Below, piece by piece: positions 25,581 to 33,741 of a stretch of DNA of 64,000 nt. The notes under the pieces are model-generated. The model made no database searches and was not told the DNA's origin. It worked only from the letters and a program-made list of their open reading frames with translations. The translations under genes were made by a program, and so were the position numbers. Every line of letters begins with the position of its first letter. The stretch's first letter is position 1. Source of the DNA: Pseudomonadota bacterium (GTDB lineage Bacteria; Pseudomonadota; Alphaproteobacteria; Rs-D84); NCBI GenBank assembly GCA_023402015.1, contig JAEXCU010000013.1, positions 62,001 through 126,000 of the forward strand, written 5' to 3'.

Positions 25581-27794
25581 ATGGATATGTTCAAACCAGG
25601 TGATGTTGTCAAAGTCTTGATTCCCAACGTTGTTAATGCCGGATATGATTATCGGCTGACTGCGGCGGCCGATTTGGGGACATTTGTTGCATGCACGGTT
25701 ATGAACCGTATGTATATTGGTGTTGTTTATGGCATCGGGGACAGTGGTTTGCCCGCGCAAAAGATAAAAAATGTATCCCAGGTATTCCCGACCCATTTGT
25801 CTGTTGCGGATTTGCAATGGATTCAGAAAATGTCTGAATGGACATTAATGTCGCCGGGCTCGGTTTTGCGGTTAATTGTAAATGTGCCCGATGCATTTTT
25901 ACCCCCACGGGTTGAACAATTGTATGGTTTTAAATCGGATACCGGTGTTCGTATGACCACCGCCCGCCAGGCTGTTGCAGATGCATTTGCATCAAACGAT
26001 GATGAACCAATGTCTGCATCGGACATACAAAATATTGCACGTGTCAGTTCCGCAGTTGTGCGCACCATGATAAAAAATGGTACGTTGGAACCACGCGATT
26101 GCCGTGCGGTGGAACGCGACAATTTTGCGTATGAATATCATGATATGGGCACCGTTCAGTTAAACGATGAACAGGCCGCCGCCGCCGCCGCCATTGGTAC
26201 CGCCATTAATATGGGCGGTTTTTCGGTCCATTTGTTGGACGGAATCACCGGCAGTGGTAAAACCCAGGTATATTTTGATTCCGCATGGCGTGCGTATAAC
26301 CGCGGGGAATCTGTATTATTAATGATGCCGGAAATTGCATTAACGGCCCAGTTTATGACGCGGTTTGCGCATCGCTTTGGCGCGCCGCCCGTTGTATGGC
26401 ACAGTAATTTAACCGCCGCCCGTCGGCGTGAAATCTGGCGTGGTGTTTTAAATGGCGATATTCGTATGGTTGTCGGCACGCGCAGTGCATTGTTTTTGCC
26501 GTGGCAGAATCTGGGTCTGATTGTGGTGGATGAAGAACACGATACATCGTACAAACAAGAAGACATGGGAAATTATCACGCGCGTGATATGGCGATTTTG
26601 CGCGCGAAAATTGCCGGTTTCCCGGTTGTGTTGGCCAGTGCCACGCCATCTGCGGAAACAATGCAGAATGTTGCAGACGGTCGGTATAATCACCTGCGTC
26701 TGACGTCGCGATTTGGTGGGGCGCAATTGCCAACCATTAAAACAATTGATTTACGCGAAAATCGTCCGGACGAGTATCGTTTGGCCAATGATACGGATGA
26801 CACGCCGGCGCGGTCGGGATTTTTGTCGTCTGTAATGAATGATGCGATTTCGCAAAACCTGGCCGCCGGGCGCCAGGTAATGCTGTTTATCAATCGGCGT
26901 GGATTTGCCCCGATTGTTCAGTGTAAAAAATGCGGGTGGGTTGCCACATGCGATGATTGCAGTGTCGGCATGACATACCATAAACGTTTGGGAAAATTAT
27001 TGTGTCATATGTGTGGCCGCACATCGCCCATGCCGGATGTTTGCCCGGATTGTGGTGGCGCGGTGTCCACGCGTGGGGTTGGTCTGGAAAAGATTCAGGA
27101 AGAGGTATCCGCCCGTTTCCCCCATGCCCGTACCGCAATCGTTTCCAGTGATACAATCGCGTCCCGCCAGGCACTGGAACGCCTGGTCAATAAAATGGAA
27201 ACAGGTGAAATAGACATTGTAATCGGTACACAAATTTTGGCCAAGGGTCATCATTTCCCGAACCTGACCCTGGTTGGTGTGGTGGATGCAGATATGGGAT
27301 TGTTTGGCACAGATTTTCGCGCCGCCGAACACACGTTTCAACAATTGTTCCAGGTGGCCGGCCGCGCCGGTCGTGGTGAATTGCCCGGTACGGTATTATT
27401 GCAAACGTATCAGCCGGACCATCCGGTATTACGCGCCATTTGTGCGGGCGACCGTGATGCGTTCATGGCGTCTGATATGGCGGCGCGTCGCAGTGCGAAA
27501 ATGCCGCCATATGGTCAATTAATCGCCATTGTGATAGAGGCGGAAAAAGAAACAATATTGCAAAAATATTGCACAGATTTGGCGGCCGCGGCACCGAAAT
27601 TAAATGGCGGCAAAATTATGGGTCCAATCGCCGCCCAGATTTATCAGGTGCGTTCGTGGTATCGCATGCGATTTTTGGTCGCGGGTGATGCGCGGGCGCG
27701 CCTGCAACCGGTGGTGATGCATTGGATTAAAAAGGTAAAACAGCCGGCCAATGTTCGCGTTAAAATTGACGTGAATCCGCAAAATTTTATGTAG
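25581..27794 (+). CDS. priA: Primosomal replication helicase PriA
   Basis: 737 residues, normal for PriA. N-terminal 3'-DNA-binding domain, helicase Walker A DGITGSGKTQVYF at about 220-232, Walker B VDEEHDTSYKQ, zinc-binding cysteines CKKCGWVATCDDC and CHMCGRTSPMPDVCPDCGG, and the helicase motif GTQILAKGHHFPN. It restarts stalled replication forks and loads DnaB; a dnaB gene is at 47.3 kb. The start may be either ATG at 25581 or 25587. Confidence 0.95.
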   Translation: MDMFKPGDVVKVLIPNVVNAGYDYRLTAAADLGTFVACTVMNRMYIGVVYGIGDSGLPAQKIKNVSQVFPTHLSVADLQWIQKMSEWTLMSPGSVLRLIVNVPDAFLPPRVEQLYGFKSDTGVRMTTARQAVADAFASNDDEPMSASDIQNIARVSSAVVRTMIKNGTLEPRDCRAVERDNFAYEYHDMGTVQLNDEQAAAAAAIGTAINMGGFSVHLLDGITGSGKTQVYFDSAWRAYNRGESVLLMMPEIALTAQFMTRFAHRFGAPPVVWHSNLTAARRREIWRGVLNGDIRMVVGTRSALFLPWQNLGLIVVDEEHDTSYKQEDMGNYHARDMAILRAKIAGFPVVLASATPSAETMQNVADGRYNHLRLTSRFGGAQLPTIKTIDLRENRPDEYRLANDTDDTPARSGFLSSVMNDAISQNLAAGRQVMLFINRRGFAPIVQCKKCGWVATCDDCSVGMTYHKRLGKLLCHMCGRTSPMPDVCPDCGGAVSTRGVGLEKIQEEVSARFPHARTAIVSSDTIASRQALERLVNKMETGEIDIVIGTQILAKGHHFPNLTLVGVVDADMGLFGTDFRAAEHTFQQLFQVAGRAGRGELPGTVLLQTYQPDHPVLRAICAGDRDAFMASDMAARRSAKMPPYGQLIAIVIEAEKETILQKYCTDLAAAAPKLNGGKIMGPIAAQIYQVRSWYRMRFLVAGDARARLQPVVMHWIKKVKQPANVRVKIDVNPQNFM

Positions 27795-27802
27795 TATTCC
27801 TA

Positions 27803-27832
27803 TTGAACATTTTTTTCGTTTTCTGATATAAT
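27803..27832 (+). promoter_or_regulatory. Extended -10 promoter
   Basis: TTGAAC, 18-bp spacer, TATAAT preceded by TGA (extended -10), 24 bp before the ATG of the next gene, which has an AAAGGAGAG ribosome-binding site. Confidence 0.65.
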
Positions 27833-27856
27833 ATCTACATAACAAAGGAGAGAATA

Positions 27857-28177
27857 ATGGCGAATTTTTTATTTGCATTTGTAATAATGTTTGCGCTGGT
27901 GATGCTGTGCATTGCGATAATTTGCATACCGATTATGATTGCAAACGCGCGTGGCATCTGTGGCAGTGAAAAGACCGCAATTATCGTGTTATCTTGGTTG
28001 GGAATATTTTTTGGGATAACATGGATTGTTGCATTGGTACTGTCCATTATTTGGCGCGGTCAATGCTATGCCGGCGGTGATAATCTGGACCGGTTGGAAA
28101 AATTATCGCGCCTGTACAAAGAAAAGGCAATAAGCAAAGAAGAATTTGAAAAAATGAAAGCGAAATTGTTGTCATAA
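27857..28177 (+). CDS. Superinfection-immunity-type membrane protein with SHOCT domain
   Basis: 106 residues. Two membrane segments (about 5-28 and 40-63) match the small superinfection-immunity/Imm-like family (IVLSWLGIFFGITWIVALVLSIIW). The C-terminal 28 residues, LDRLEKLSRLYKEKAISKEEFEKMKAKLL, form a SHOCT domain, an oligomerisation helix pair. Relatives in T4 block entry of a second phage's DNA, but most chromosomal copies have unknown roles. Single gene with its own promoter and terminator. Confidence 0.75.
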   Translation: MANFLFAFVIMFALVMLCIAIICIPIMIANARGICGSEKTAIIVLSWLGIFFGITWIVALVLSIIWRGQCYAGGDNLDRLEKLSRLYKEKAISKEEFEKMKAKLLS

Positions 28178-28203
28178 AAATCCCGCCATTTGGCGGGATT
28201 TTT
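28176..28203 (+). terminator. Terminator of the SHOCT-domain gene
   Basis: Arms AAAAATCCCGCCA/TGGCGGGATTTTT, loop TT. Confidence 0.85.
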
Positions 28204-28242
28204 CGTGGTACGTGATAGGTGATACGTAATACGATTTTCCTT

Positions 28243-28407
28243 CGTCATTGCGGGGCCCATCGGGACGAAGCAATCCAGTTAATTAATGAACTTTGCCGCT
28301 TTATATGTAGATTGCTTCACTTCGTTCGCAATGACAAAGAGCCAAGAAGCTGTTATTGCGGGACGCGTCAGTTGCGTCCACACGAAGTGTGGACGGATGG
28401 CAATCCA
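28243..28407. repeat. Cluster of REP-like palindromic repeats
   Basis: Three half-units: GTCATTGCGGGGCCC...GAAGCAATCCAG (28243-28278), GATTGCTTCACTTCGTTCGCAATGAC (about 28310-28335), and TTATTGCGGGACGCG...GGCAATCCAG (to 28407). Just before it GTGATAGGTGATACGTAATACG (28210-28232) matches a similar string at 32099-32122. Confidence 0.75.
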
Positions 28408-28444
28408 GCCGTCTTTGCAGGCAAAGCCGCGCTGAACATTTTAA

Positions 28445-28713
28445 TGGAATTTGTTCCGGCATTCGTGTATAATATGCGGGAATCCATAGGGATATGGGTT
28501 CGGGGTCGTAAGAAAACCCATAAGCTATCGGTGCAGTAATGTGCCGTCATTTAATCCGATGCGGTGTCAACTGCACCGTTATCTCCCGTACTTACCGGTC
28601 GGGGGGTCATTGGTTATAAAATACGGGCAACCGAAAGACCAATGAGGTCATGATAGCTTATGATTTTCTTAACTCCCCGACCGCCAAGATTCTCTCTCCG
28701 GCGGTCTTTTCAT
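28445..28713 (+). promoter_or_regulatory. Structured leader element, copy 5 (promoter, RNA switch, terminator)
   Basis: Promoter TGGAAT-N17-TATAAT (28445-28473). Hairpin 1 is CCATA/TATGG and hairpin 2 GGGTC...ACCC. Segment B GGTCGGGG (28597-28604) pairs with C CCCCGACC (28675-28682); between them is an 8-bp hairpin TCATTGGT/ACCAATGA. C overlaps by 4 bases the terminator arm GACCGCC (28679-28685), which pairs with GGCGGTC (28700-28706) before TTTT. A further 11-bp stem CATAAGCTATC/GATAGCTTATG (28519-28529/28652-28662) crosses B:C, so the two exclude each other or form a pseudoknot. This is the longest copy of the family also seen at 29560, 32272, 36383 and 51775. Confidence 0.7.
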
Positions 28714-28722
28714 AGGAAACGG

Positions 28723-28977
28723 GTGAAAAAAATAAATTTAGCAATAAAAAATTCAGGCGCCTGTTTCCTGCATGCAAGTGCGGGGTTTGTTTTCTTCCTC
28801 AACCACACATCATCAGAAAACACCCCGTGCTTTTTATGGGGACGATTATACAATGCGCAAAACACGTCTAAGGTATTGTCCCCACCTGCATTGTTATTGC
28901 GGGGCGCATCCGTCGCGGCCACACAAAGTGTGGACGTATGGCAATCCATTAATTACCGTAATAACAATTTTCTGTGA
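28723..28977 (+). CDS. Doubtful small frame behind leader element 5
   Basis: GTG start with AGGAAACGG 5' of it, directly after the leader's terminator; 84 residues beginning VKKINLAIKNSG. Its 3' half is made by the REP-like repeat at 28891, so the original gene has probably been replaced or truncated. No known domain. It is listed because the other four leaders each precede a real gene. Confidence 0.3.
   Translation: MKKINLAIKNSGACFLHASAGFVFFLNHTSSENTPCFLWGRLYNAQNTSKVLSPPALLLRGASVAATQSVDVWQSINYRNNNFL
28891..28948. repeat. REP-like palindromic repeat
   Basis: TTGTTATTGCGGGGCGCATCC...GTGTGGACGTATGGCAATCCA, a half-unit of the dispersed family, with the inner CACACAAAGTGTG palindrome also seen at 28380 and 32220. 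Confidence 0.7.
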
Positions 28978-29530
28978 ATGTAAAAATACCTGCGGAATCG
29001 TTATTGCTGGTGTCGGACGGAATATAGCACGATGTTTGTGATGTGCTGCCGGCCGCAGATGTTCCGGTCATGCTGTCTGCGGTGGGGCAAATTGTGCAAC
29101 CGGATGTTCCGTTTGATGAACTGCCATAATAACCGGGTGCGCAGCGGTACGTGGTTGTTTCATTACATGTATTACAACTGCATGTGCGTGTTGTTTTTTT
29201 CTGATACCCGGTGGCGTGCGCGGACCAATCAGAATCACTGGTGCAATTGCTGCATCCGGTGCATGCGCGTTCACACGTATCGTATTCATATGTGCATCCA
29301 CCTGCGGAATATGTTGCCGTGATATGTTTAATGTTATATCCGGATTTGCATTTGGTGCACGTGCTGATGGCTTTGCCGCCCAAACATCCCAACAGACTGA
29401 CACTGCTGCAACCAATCATTAATCCGGCGGACATTCCGTCGGGGCAATATTCCATTGAACATACATAACCATGTGCGGGCGCAACAAATGTGCATCCCAA
29501 ACAGACCATGGTTAAAATTATTTTTTTCAT
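28949..29530 (-). CDS. Secreted cysteine-rich protein
   Basis: 193 residues with a signal peptide (IILTMVCLGCTFVAPAHG). The mature part holds about 25 cysteines in CxxC and GYY/CAPGYYG patterns as in EGF/GCC2-type repeats (ACTGCSNCTSDSDW, CAPGYYGSSSNGTSGC), ending FTFTENCYYG. The last motif looks like a conserved C-terminal signature. Disulfide-rich surface or effector function is likely but unproven. ACAGGAG ribosome-binding site. It lies downstream of leader element 1, so its expression is probably controlled by that RNA. The 4520 gene is a second Cys-rich exported protein. Confidence 0.65.
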   Translation of the reverse strand: MKKIILTMVCLGCTFVAPAHGYVCSMEYCPDGMSAGLMIGCSSVSLLGCLGGKAISTCTKCKSGYNIKHITATYSAGGCTYEYDTCERACTGCSNCTSDSDWSAHATGYQKKTTRTCSCNTCNETTTYRCAPGYYGSSSNGTSGCTICPTADSMTGTSAAGSTSQTSCYIPSDTSNNDSAGIFTFTENCYYGN

Positions 29531-29559
29531 TGTCCGCTCTCCTGTTATTTTTTCAGAAT

Positions 29560-29807
29560 GAAAAAACCACCAACAATATTGGTGGTCAGGAGGTTGACTA
29601 CAATCTTATGAATTGTGCTGTGTATTGTTAATATTTCACAACCCTCCTGACCCAATGGGTCGGGAGTGTATTTTTCGTCGTAATTGTAAAACGGGCGCCA
29701 AAGCGCGCCACGAGATTGTATTCCGACGCATAAGCAGGGTAGTCACACCCCATTGACGGAACACCCGCCAACAAAATAATTATATATTGCCAATGGTGTA
29801 AATACAA
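29560..29807 (-). promoter_or_regulatory. Structured leader element, copy 1
   Basis: On the minus strand: promoter TTGTAT-N17-TATAAT (29807-29779), hairpin 1 TTGGCGG/CCGTCAA, hairpin 2 GGGTGTGACTACCC, an extra hairpin, then segment A CTCCCGACCC (29666-29657), B GGTCAGGAGG (29652-29643) and C CCTCCTGACC (29593-29584). C overlaps by 3 bases the terminator ACCACC/GGTGGT (29586-29566) with T6. B:C here reads GGTCAGGAGG/CCTCCTGACC against GGTTGGAGG/CCTCCAACC in copies 2 and 3, a covarying change. Confidence 0.72.
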
Positions 29808-29814
29808 GAAATAA

Positions 29815-29840
29815 AAAATGCCGATTTGAATCGGCATTTT
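29815..29840 (-). terminator. Terminator of the small gene at 29842
   Basis: Arms AAAATGCCGATT/AATCGGCATTTT, 2-base centre, directly after the stop codon. Confidence 0.8.
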
Positions 29841-29841
29841 A

Positions 29842-30087
29842 TTAACGTGTTGTTTGATTGTTGTTTTGCTGTGATTGTTGGATTTGTTTTTTGCGCGACA
29901 ACATCAATTTTAATTTTGCAATTCCCGCGCGGAATTTATCCATCATCGTTGGGGCATCAAATCGTTCCTGTTCCCTGCGCGCGGCATGACGTAATTTGGC
30001 CGCCGCGTTGGCGTCTTCTTGGCGTTTGATTTCTTCGGGTGGTTGGGAATAGTCAACCTGATAAACTTTTTCATCTTCGTATGGCAT
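29842..30087 (-). CDS. Small hydrophilic hypothetical protein
   Basis: 81 residues from the ATG at 30087 (AAGGAGC ribosome-binding site). Charged and Gln/Asn-rich: EEIKRQEDANAAAKLRHAARREQER, then KLKLMLSRKKQIQQSQQNNNQ. Predicted helical and soluble. It follows the VirB11-like gene by 35 bp on the same strand and is probably co-transcribed with it. Function unknown. Confidence 0.6.
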   Translation of the reverse strand: MPYEDEKVYQVDYSQPPEEIKRQEDANAAAKLRHAARREQERFDAPTMMDKFRAGIAKLKLMLSRKKQIQQSQQNNNQTTR

Positions 30088-30121
30088 TACTTGCTCCTTA
30101 TATTTTATTGGTGGGTTAGAT

Positions 30122-31081
30122 TTATACAACCTCGGTCACAGCGCGCAGTGAACCGTCGCGCGATAATTGAACAACGCGAATTTTCTGTTTCATTTCTGCA
30201 ATTAAATCTGTTCTGTCGTATGCGGGTTGCGTGTGTAAAATGCGGTCTGCGAATGCGGCGTATGCAGCATCGGCACTTTCCGCGTGAATTGTTGTGTAAA
30301 AATGGTCATGTCCGGTTCCCAACATTTCCCACAAAACCGCGGCGTTGTCGGTGGAAATTTCACCACCAATAATAACGTCGGGTGTCATGCGAACCACCAA
30401 ATCCAGTAATCGTGCATAGTTAAAATCATTCGTTTGTTCGGTACGCGACAAAACAAAGTGCACGCGGTTTGGTTGGGGAACGCGGATTTCACGCGCATCT
30501 TCCACGGTGATGACACGACTGTTGATATCAATCAATGTCAACAAATGATTCAAGAATGTTGTTTTTCCGGTGGCGGTGGCACCACTGATGATAATCGGAC
30601 TGCCGTCATTTACGGCCGTCATTAAACGTTCGTATGGGTCATCGGGGCGCACACTTTCGCGCGGTTTAACCTTTAATAATTTTTCACCACGACGCAGATG
30701 ATAGTTTTCAAAACTGACGTCCGGTGCATTGCCGCCGCGAATACTCATGGCGACGCCGCCCGTTACATCGCGCTCATCGTATTGAACGTTTGGACCGGCA
30801 ATTGCAGTAAATCTGTGATTCCCGGGCAGGGTGGCGTACACCACCGGCATGCCATGAATGGGATCAAATGGCCGTTCATAAATGTTTGCAACCGTATGAA
30901 TTAAATCCACCAGGTATTGTTTGGTCAGAACATCGGCATTATATGCAACCCACGGAACGCGGGCACCGTGCAGACGCATCCAAACCTGGCCCGCGTGATT
31001 AATGGCGATTTCTTCTACAAATGATGGTTTGTAAAATTCTTCCAGTGGGCGCAGTAAAGATTCCAGAACAACGTTTGACAT
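30122..31081 (-). CDS. VirB11/TrbB-family secretion ATPase
   Basis: About 319 residues from the ATG at 31081 (alternative 31117). N-terminal domain, then Walker A GATATGKTTFLNH, Asp box, Walker B VIIGGEIS and His box HFYTTIHAESADAA, all typical of hexameric VirB11 traffic ATPases that power type IV secretion or conjugation. No other T4SS gene except possibly the two-TM muramidase-like gene at 9425 lies in the window, so the rest of the machine must be elsewhere or lost. A related pilus retraction-type ATPase is possible. Confidence 0.85.
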   Translation of the reverse strand: MSNVVLESLLRPLEEFYKPSFVEEIAINHAGQVWMRLHGARVPWVAYNADVLTKQYLVDLIHTVANIYERPFDPIHGMPVVYATLPGNHRFTAIAGPNVQYDERDVTGGVAMSIRGGNAPDVSFENYHLRRGEKLLKVKPRESVRPDDPYERLMTAVNDGSPIIISGATATGKTTFLNHLLTLIDINSRVITVEDAREIRVPQPNRVHFVLSRTEQTNDFNYARLLDLVVRMTPDVIIGGEISTDNAAVLWEMLGTGHDHFYTTIHAESADAAYAAFADRILHTQPAYDRTDLIAEMKQKIRVVQLSRDGSLRAVTEVV

Positions 31082-31157
31082 TGTTTTAATTTTATCATAA
31101 ATCCTGACTTGAATCAAAAAGGTTTATTTGATAAAATTAAGAAAAAGAGAGATTAAT

Positions 31158-31721
31158 ATGAAAAAAACATTACTTTGTGCAATTTGTTCCGCAGTTTTGT
31201 TGGGCGCATGCGCGTCGGATTCTGATGCGCCGTATAATACCGCCGATTTTGCCCAGGGTGGTGCCGATGCGCCATTGTACAACGAACGTACCAGTGAATT
31301 TATGCAATCTGATAATCAATATTCAAATATTGATTCATACAAACCAAAAACTGCGGCGGAAAAAGAACAAAGTGATAATCGTTGGAATACATCGCGGATG
31401 GAAACGCGCTGGCAAGAATACAAGGGCGCAATGGTTCGCGTTCAGATTCTGTTGGGTAATACCGATTTGCGCGAAATGCGCCTGCGTTTGATGCAAAATG
31501 CCGACGGTATGGATATCGACGGCGATGCACGTACAATTTTGGCCAAGGTTGCAGATTACGAAATGAAACGAATTTGTGGTCGCAATGCCGACAGTATTGT
31601 TATGGTTTACGATCGTCCGTCATTTGATGTAATGCGTCCAACACCATTCTTTGATTATCGGATCGAAGCCGAAGGCGCCACCATGCGTGAATACGGTTTC
31701 CGTTGTGTTTACAATAATTAA
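31158..31721 (+). CDS. Hypothetical lipoprotein
   Basis: 187 residues from the ATG at 31158 (AAGAGAG). Signal peptide with lipobox LGAC, then a Ser/Asp/Ala-rich linker and a compact domain (about 80-187) with two cysteines (RICGRNAD, FRCVYNN) that may pair. No recognised family. It precedes the FKBP lipoprotein by 21 bp, so the two are likely co-transcribed. Confidence 0.65.
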   Translation: MKKTLLCAICSAVLLGACASDSDAPYNTADFAQGGADAPLYNERTSEFMQSDNQYSNIDSYKPKTAAEKEQSDNRWNTSRMETRWQEYKGAMVRVQILLGNTDLREMRLRLMQNADGMDIDGDARTILAKVADYEMKRICGRNADSIVMVYDRPSFDVMRPTPFFDYRIEAEGATMREYGFRCVYNN

Positions 31722-31742
31722 TTAACCAAAAACGGGGGAAAT

Positions 31743-32072
31743 ATGAAAAAGATTATGTCTGCGGCCGCATTGTGCGGTGCATTGGTTTTGGGTGCCTGCG
31801 ACAGCAATGCCGGCGCACAGAATGGCGATACGGTTGTAATTGACTTTGCGGGGTATTTGGACGGGGTTCAATTCCCGGGTGGTACCGCAACCGGATTTCC
31901 ATTAAAATTGGGCAGTGGCCAATTTGTTCCCGGATTCGAAGAACAATTAATCGGCGCGTCCAAGGGTGAATCGCGTGATGTAAACATAACATTCCCGCAA
32001 AATTATTATCCGGAATTGGCCGGCAAAGATGTCGTGTTCAAGGTAAAAGTTCAAGATATCGTAAAAGAATAA
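31743..32072 (+). CDS. FKBP-type peptidyl-prolyl isomerase lipoprotein
   Basis: 109 residues. Lipobox LGAC, then an FKBP domain: GDTVVIDFAGYLDGVQF, PLKLGSGQFVPGFEEQLIGASKGE, FPQNYYPELAGKDVVFKVKVQDI. The order and sequence resemble the PPIase domain of trigger factor rather than classical FkpA. As a lipoprotein it would help fold envelope proteins. GGGGGAA ribosome-binding site. Confidence 0.85.
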   Translation: MKKIMSAAALCGALVLGACDSNAGAQNGDTVVIDFAGYLDGVQFPGGTATGFPLKLGSGQFVPGFEEQLIGASKGESRDVNITFPQNYYPELAGKDVVFKVKVQDIVKE

Positions 32073-32097
32073 AAAACGCCCGTATGGGCGTTTTTTT
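32071..32097 (+). terminator. Terminator of the lipoprotein pair
   Basis: Arms AAAAAACGCCC/GGGCGTTTTTT, loop GTAT. Confidence 0.85.
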
Positions 32098-32142
32098 CGT
32101 GATACGTAATAGGTGATACGATTTTTTAAAACCATCACCCCC

Positions 32143-32263
32143 ATTGTCATTGCGAGGACCACCGGGACTAAGCAATCCAGTTAACTAACTTTGCCGCTTT
32201 ATTTATGGATTGCCATCCGTCCACACTTCGTGTGGCCGCGACGGACGCGGGAATGACAAGACC
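32143..32263. repeat. REP-like palindromic repeats
   Basis: GTCATTGCGAGGACC...AAGCAATCCAG (32143-32177) and TGGATTGCCATCC...GGAATGACAAGACC (32206-32263), with the CACACTTCGTGTG inner palindrome. They end just before the promoter of leader element 2. Confidence 0.72.
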
Positions 32264-32271
32264 ATTTATTA

Positions 32272-32457
32272 TTGAATTATGCAAATATTCATTGTATAAT
32301 GCGAATGCATCGGGCGATTCCCGATGTGAGGTGTAGTACCCTCATATAAGACATTTCTCCAACATGGTTGGAGGGTTGCGATATACTTGAATAAGCAACA
32401 CTATTCTTGTAGTAGGTACTAACCTCCAACCGCCCTTAATCACGGCGGTGTTTTTTT
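32272..32457 (+). promoter_or_regulatory. Structured leader element, copy 2
   Basis: Promoter TTGAAT-N17-TATAAT (32272-32300). Hairpin 1 CATCGGG/CCCGATG with loop CGATT; hairpin 2 GAGG...CCTC around TGTAGTA. Segment A CTCCAAC (32357-32363), B GGTTGGAGG (32366-32374), inner hairpin GTTGC/GCAAC, C CCTCCAACC (32423-32431). C overlaps by 3 bases the terminator ACCGCC/GGCGGT (32429-32449), followed by T7. A:B and B:C are alternatives; B:C would block the terminator, A:B would free it. Confidence 0.75.
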
Positions 32458-32459
32458 AA

Positions 32460-32542
32460 CTGGATTGCCACGCTGCACTTTGTTTGCTCGCAATGACAAC
32501 GCTTTGTCGTCGCGAGGGAGTAAAACGACCGTGGCGTTCCAT
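32460..32542. repeat. REP-like palindromic repeat
   Basis: CTGGATTGCCACGCTGCAC...CGCAATGAC then GTCGTCGCGAGGGAG...GTGGCGTTCCA. It sits between the terminator of leader 2 and the HTH gene, so it separates them by about 85 bp compared with 10-25 bp at other copies. Confidence 0.72.
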
Positions 32543-32566
32543 AAAAAGAAAACCCAAGGAGGAAAA

Positions 32567-32806
32567 ATGTTAAAAGTACAAACAGAACGTGAATTTTACC
32601 AAAATCTGGGCAAATTCATTCGCCGTGTTCGCAGGCGATCGGGTATGAGTCCGTTTTATGCCGGCAGGACAGTTGGAATTAACGGCACGATGTTCTATGC
32701 AATTGAAAAAGGCGATGTCGTCCCCACACCATATCAGATATATAAAATTATTTGCACTTGGTGGCCGGAATATCTGCGACAAATTGAACGCGACAACAAA
32801 ATATAA
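32567..32806 (+). CDS. Small HTH (Xre-type) DNA-binding protein
   Basis: 79 residues from the ATG at 32567 (CCAAGGAGG, near-perfect). FIRRVRRRSGMSPFYAGRTVGINGTMFYAIEKGDVVPTPYQIYKI fits a Cro/C1-type helix-turn-helix filling almost the whole protein. It is preceded by leader element 2. HTH genes at 36126 and 51508 have the same leader. Likely a repressor or activator; targets unknown. Confidence 0.75.
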   Translation: MLKVQTEREFYQNLGKFIRRVRRRSGMSPFYAGRTVGINGTMFYAIEKGDVVPTPYQIYKIICTWWPEYLRQIERDNKI

Positions 32807-32828
32807 AAACGCCCGGTTGGGCGTTTTT
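32805..32828. terminator. Bidirectional terminator
   Basis: Arms AAAAACGCCC/GGGCGTTTTT, loop GGTT, between the HTH gene and convergent lpxI. Confidence 0.85.
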
Positions 32829-33651
32829 AATTATCCATTGCCACAATAAATATTTTATGTTTGTTTGCGGCCTGAATTACCGCCGGTTTATCCACAACAA
32901 AGCATGTTTTTGCATTTACCACAATTCCACGCAGATGTGCCGCCGCAACCGCGTTTACCGTGTCCACACCAATGGCGGGGATGTCAATTCGTAAATCCTG
33001 GCCGGGTTTGGTCATTTTGGCAAAAACACCACTGGATTTTTTATGATTTTTCCGCATTTCCACCACGCGGGCCAACATTTTTGCGGTGCCTTCGGCGGCC
33101 TCAACCCCGATAACCTGTTTATCAACGACGACCGATGCGCCAATGTCTGCGGCGCCGATTGTATGTGAAACCTCTATCGCGCGGTTAATATTTTTTTTAT
33201 CTGCGGCCGTTGGTTTTGTTCGTGTCTGAACGCCCGGTGTTGCGAACGTTAATTCCGGCGCCAAATCCTGGGCCGCGACAATTTCAAATCCACGCTTTTC
33301 CAATACTTTGTTCAATGCAACCCCCATGGAATCATATCCCCGTTGATGTTTTTTTATACTGACCAATGCCGTTAATGTCCATAAATCCGGCCATAAATCC
33401 GATAAATTTGGATGCCCCAGTGCGCCCACAAAAACCAATTTGCGAATTCCACGCCGGCGCAATGCGCGCGCGCCGCGGCCGCATCCGCCCAATCGCACCA
33501 CCAGGTCGGGTTTCAATCGCGGGTCATAAAAGTTTTTCAGTCCCACCGTAAAAACATCCCATCCATTATTACGCAGCGCGTCGCGCGTAAAAAACGGCAA
33601 ATCCAAGGCGCCGGCCACCACGGCAATTTTTTTATCTGTGTTTTTCTTCAT
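32827..33651 (-). CDS. lpxI: UDP-2,3-diacylglucosamine pyrophosphatase LpxI
   Basis: 274 residues from the ATG at 33651 (alternatives 33669 and 33687; no clear ribosome-binding site for any). IAVVAGALDLPFFT at the N-terminus, QDLAPELTF, and the conserved C-terminal block KMTKPGQDLRIDIPAIG typical of LpxI (DUF1009). It cleaves UDP-2,3-diacylglucosamine to lipid X in lipid A synthesis; alphaproteobacteria use LpxI in place of LpxH. It is outside the usual lpxD-fabZ-lpxA-lpxB cluster. Confidence 0.88.
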   Translation of the reverse strand: MKKNTDKKIAVVAGALDLPFFTRDALRNNGWDVFTVGLKNFYDPRLKPDLVVRLGGCGRGARALRRRGIRKLVFVGALGHPNLSDLWPDLWTLTALVSIKKHQRGYDSMGVALNKVLEKRGFEIVAAQDLAPELTFATPGVQTRTKPTAADKKNINRAIEVSHTIGAADIGASVVVDKQVIGVEAAEGTAKMLARVVEMRKNHKKSSGVFAKMTKPGQDLRIDIPAIGVDTVNAVAAAHLRGIVVNAKTCFVVDKPAVIQAANKHKIFIVAMDN

Positions 33652-33741
33652 ATGTGTAATGGTACGCATAAATGGGGCTGGAATCAAGTTTTGATTTATG
33701 ATAGACTTTTAATAAAGTAAAAATTCTGGGGTAAAATTAAT

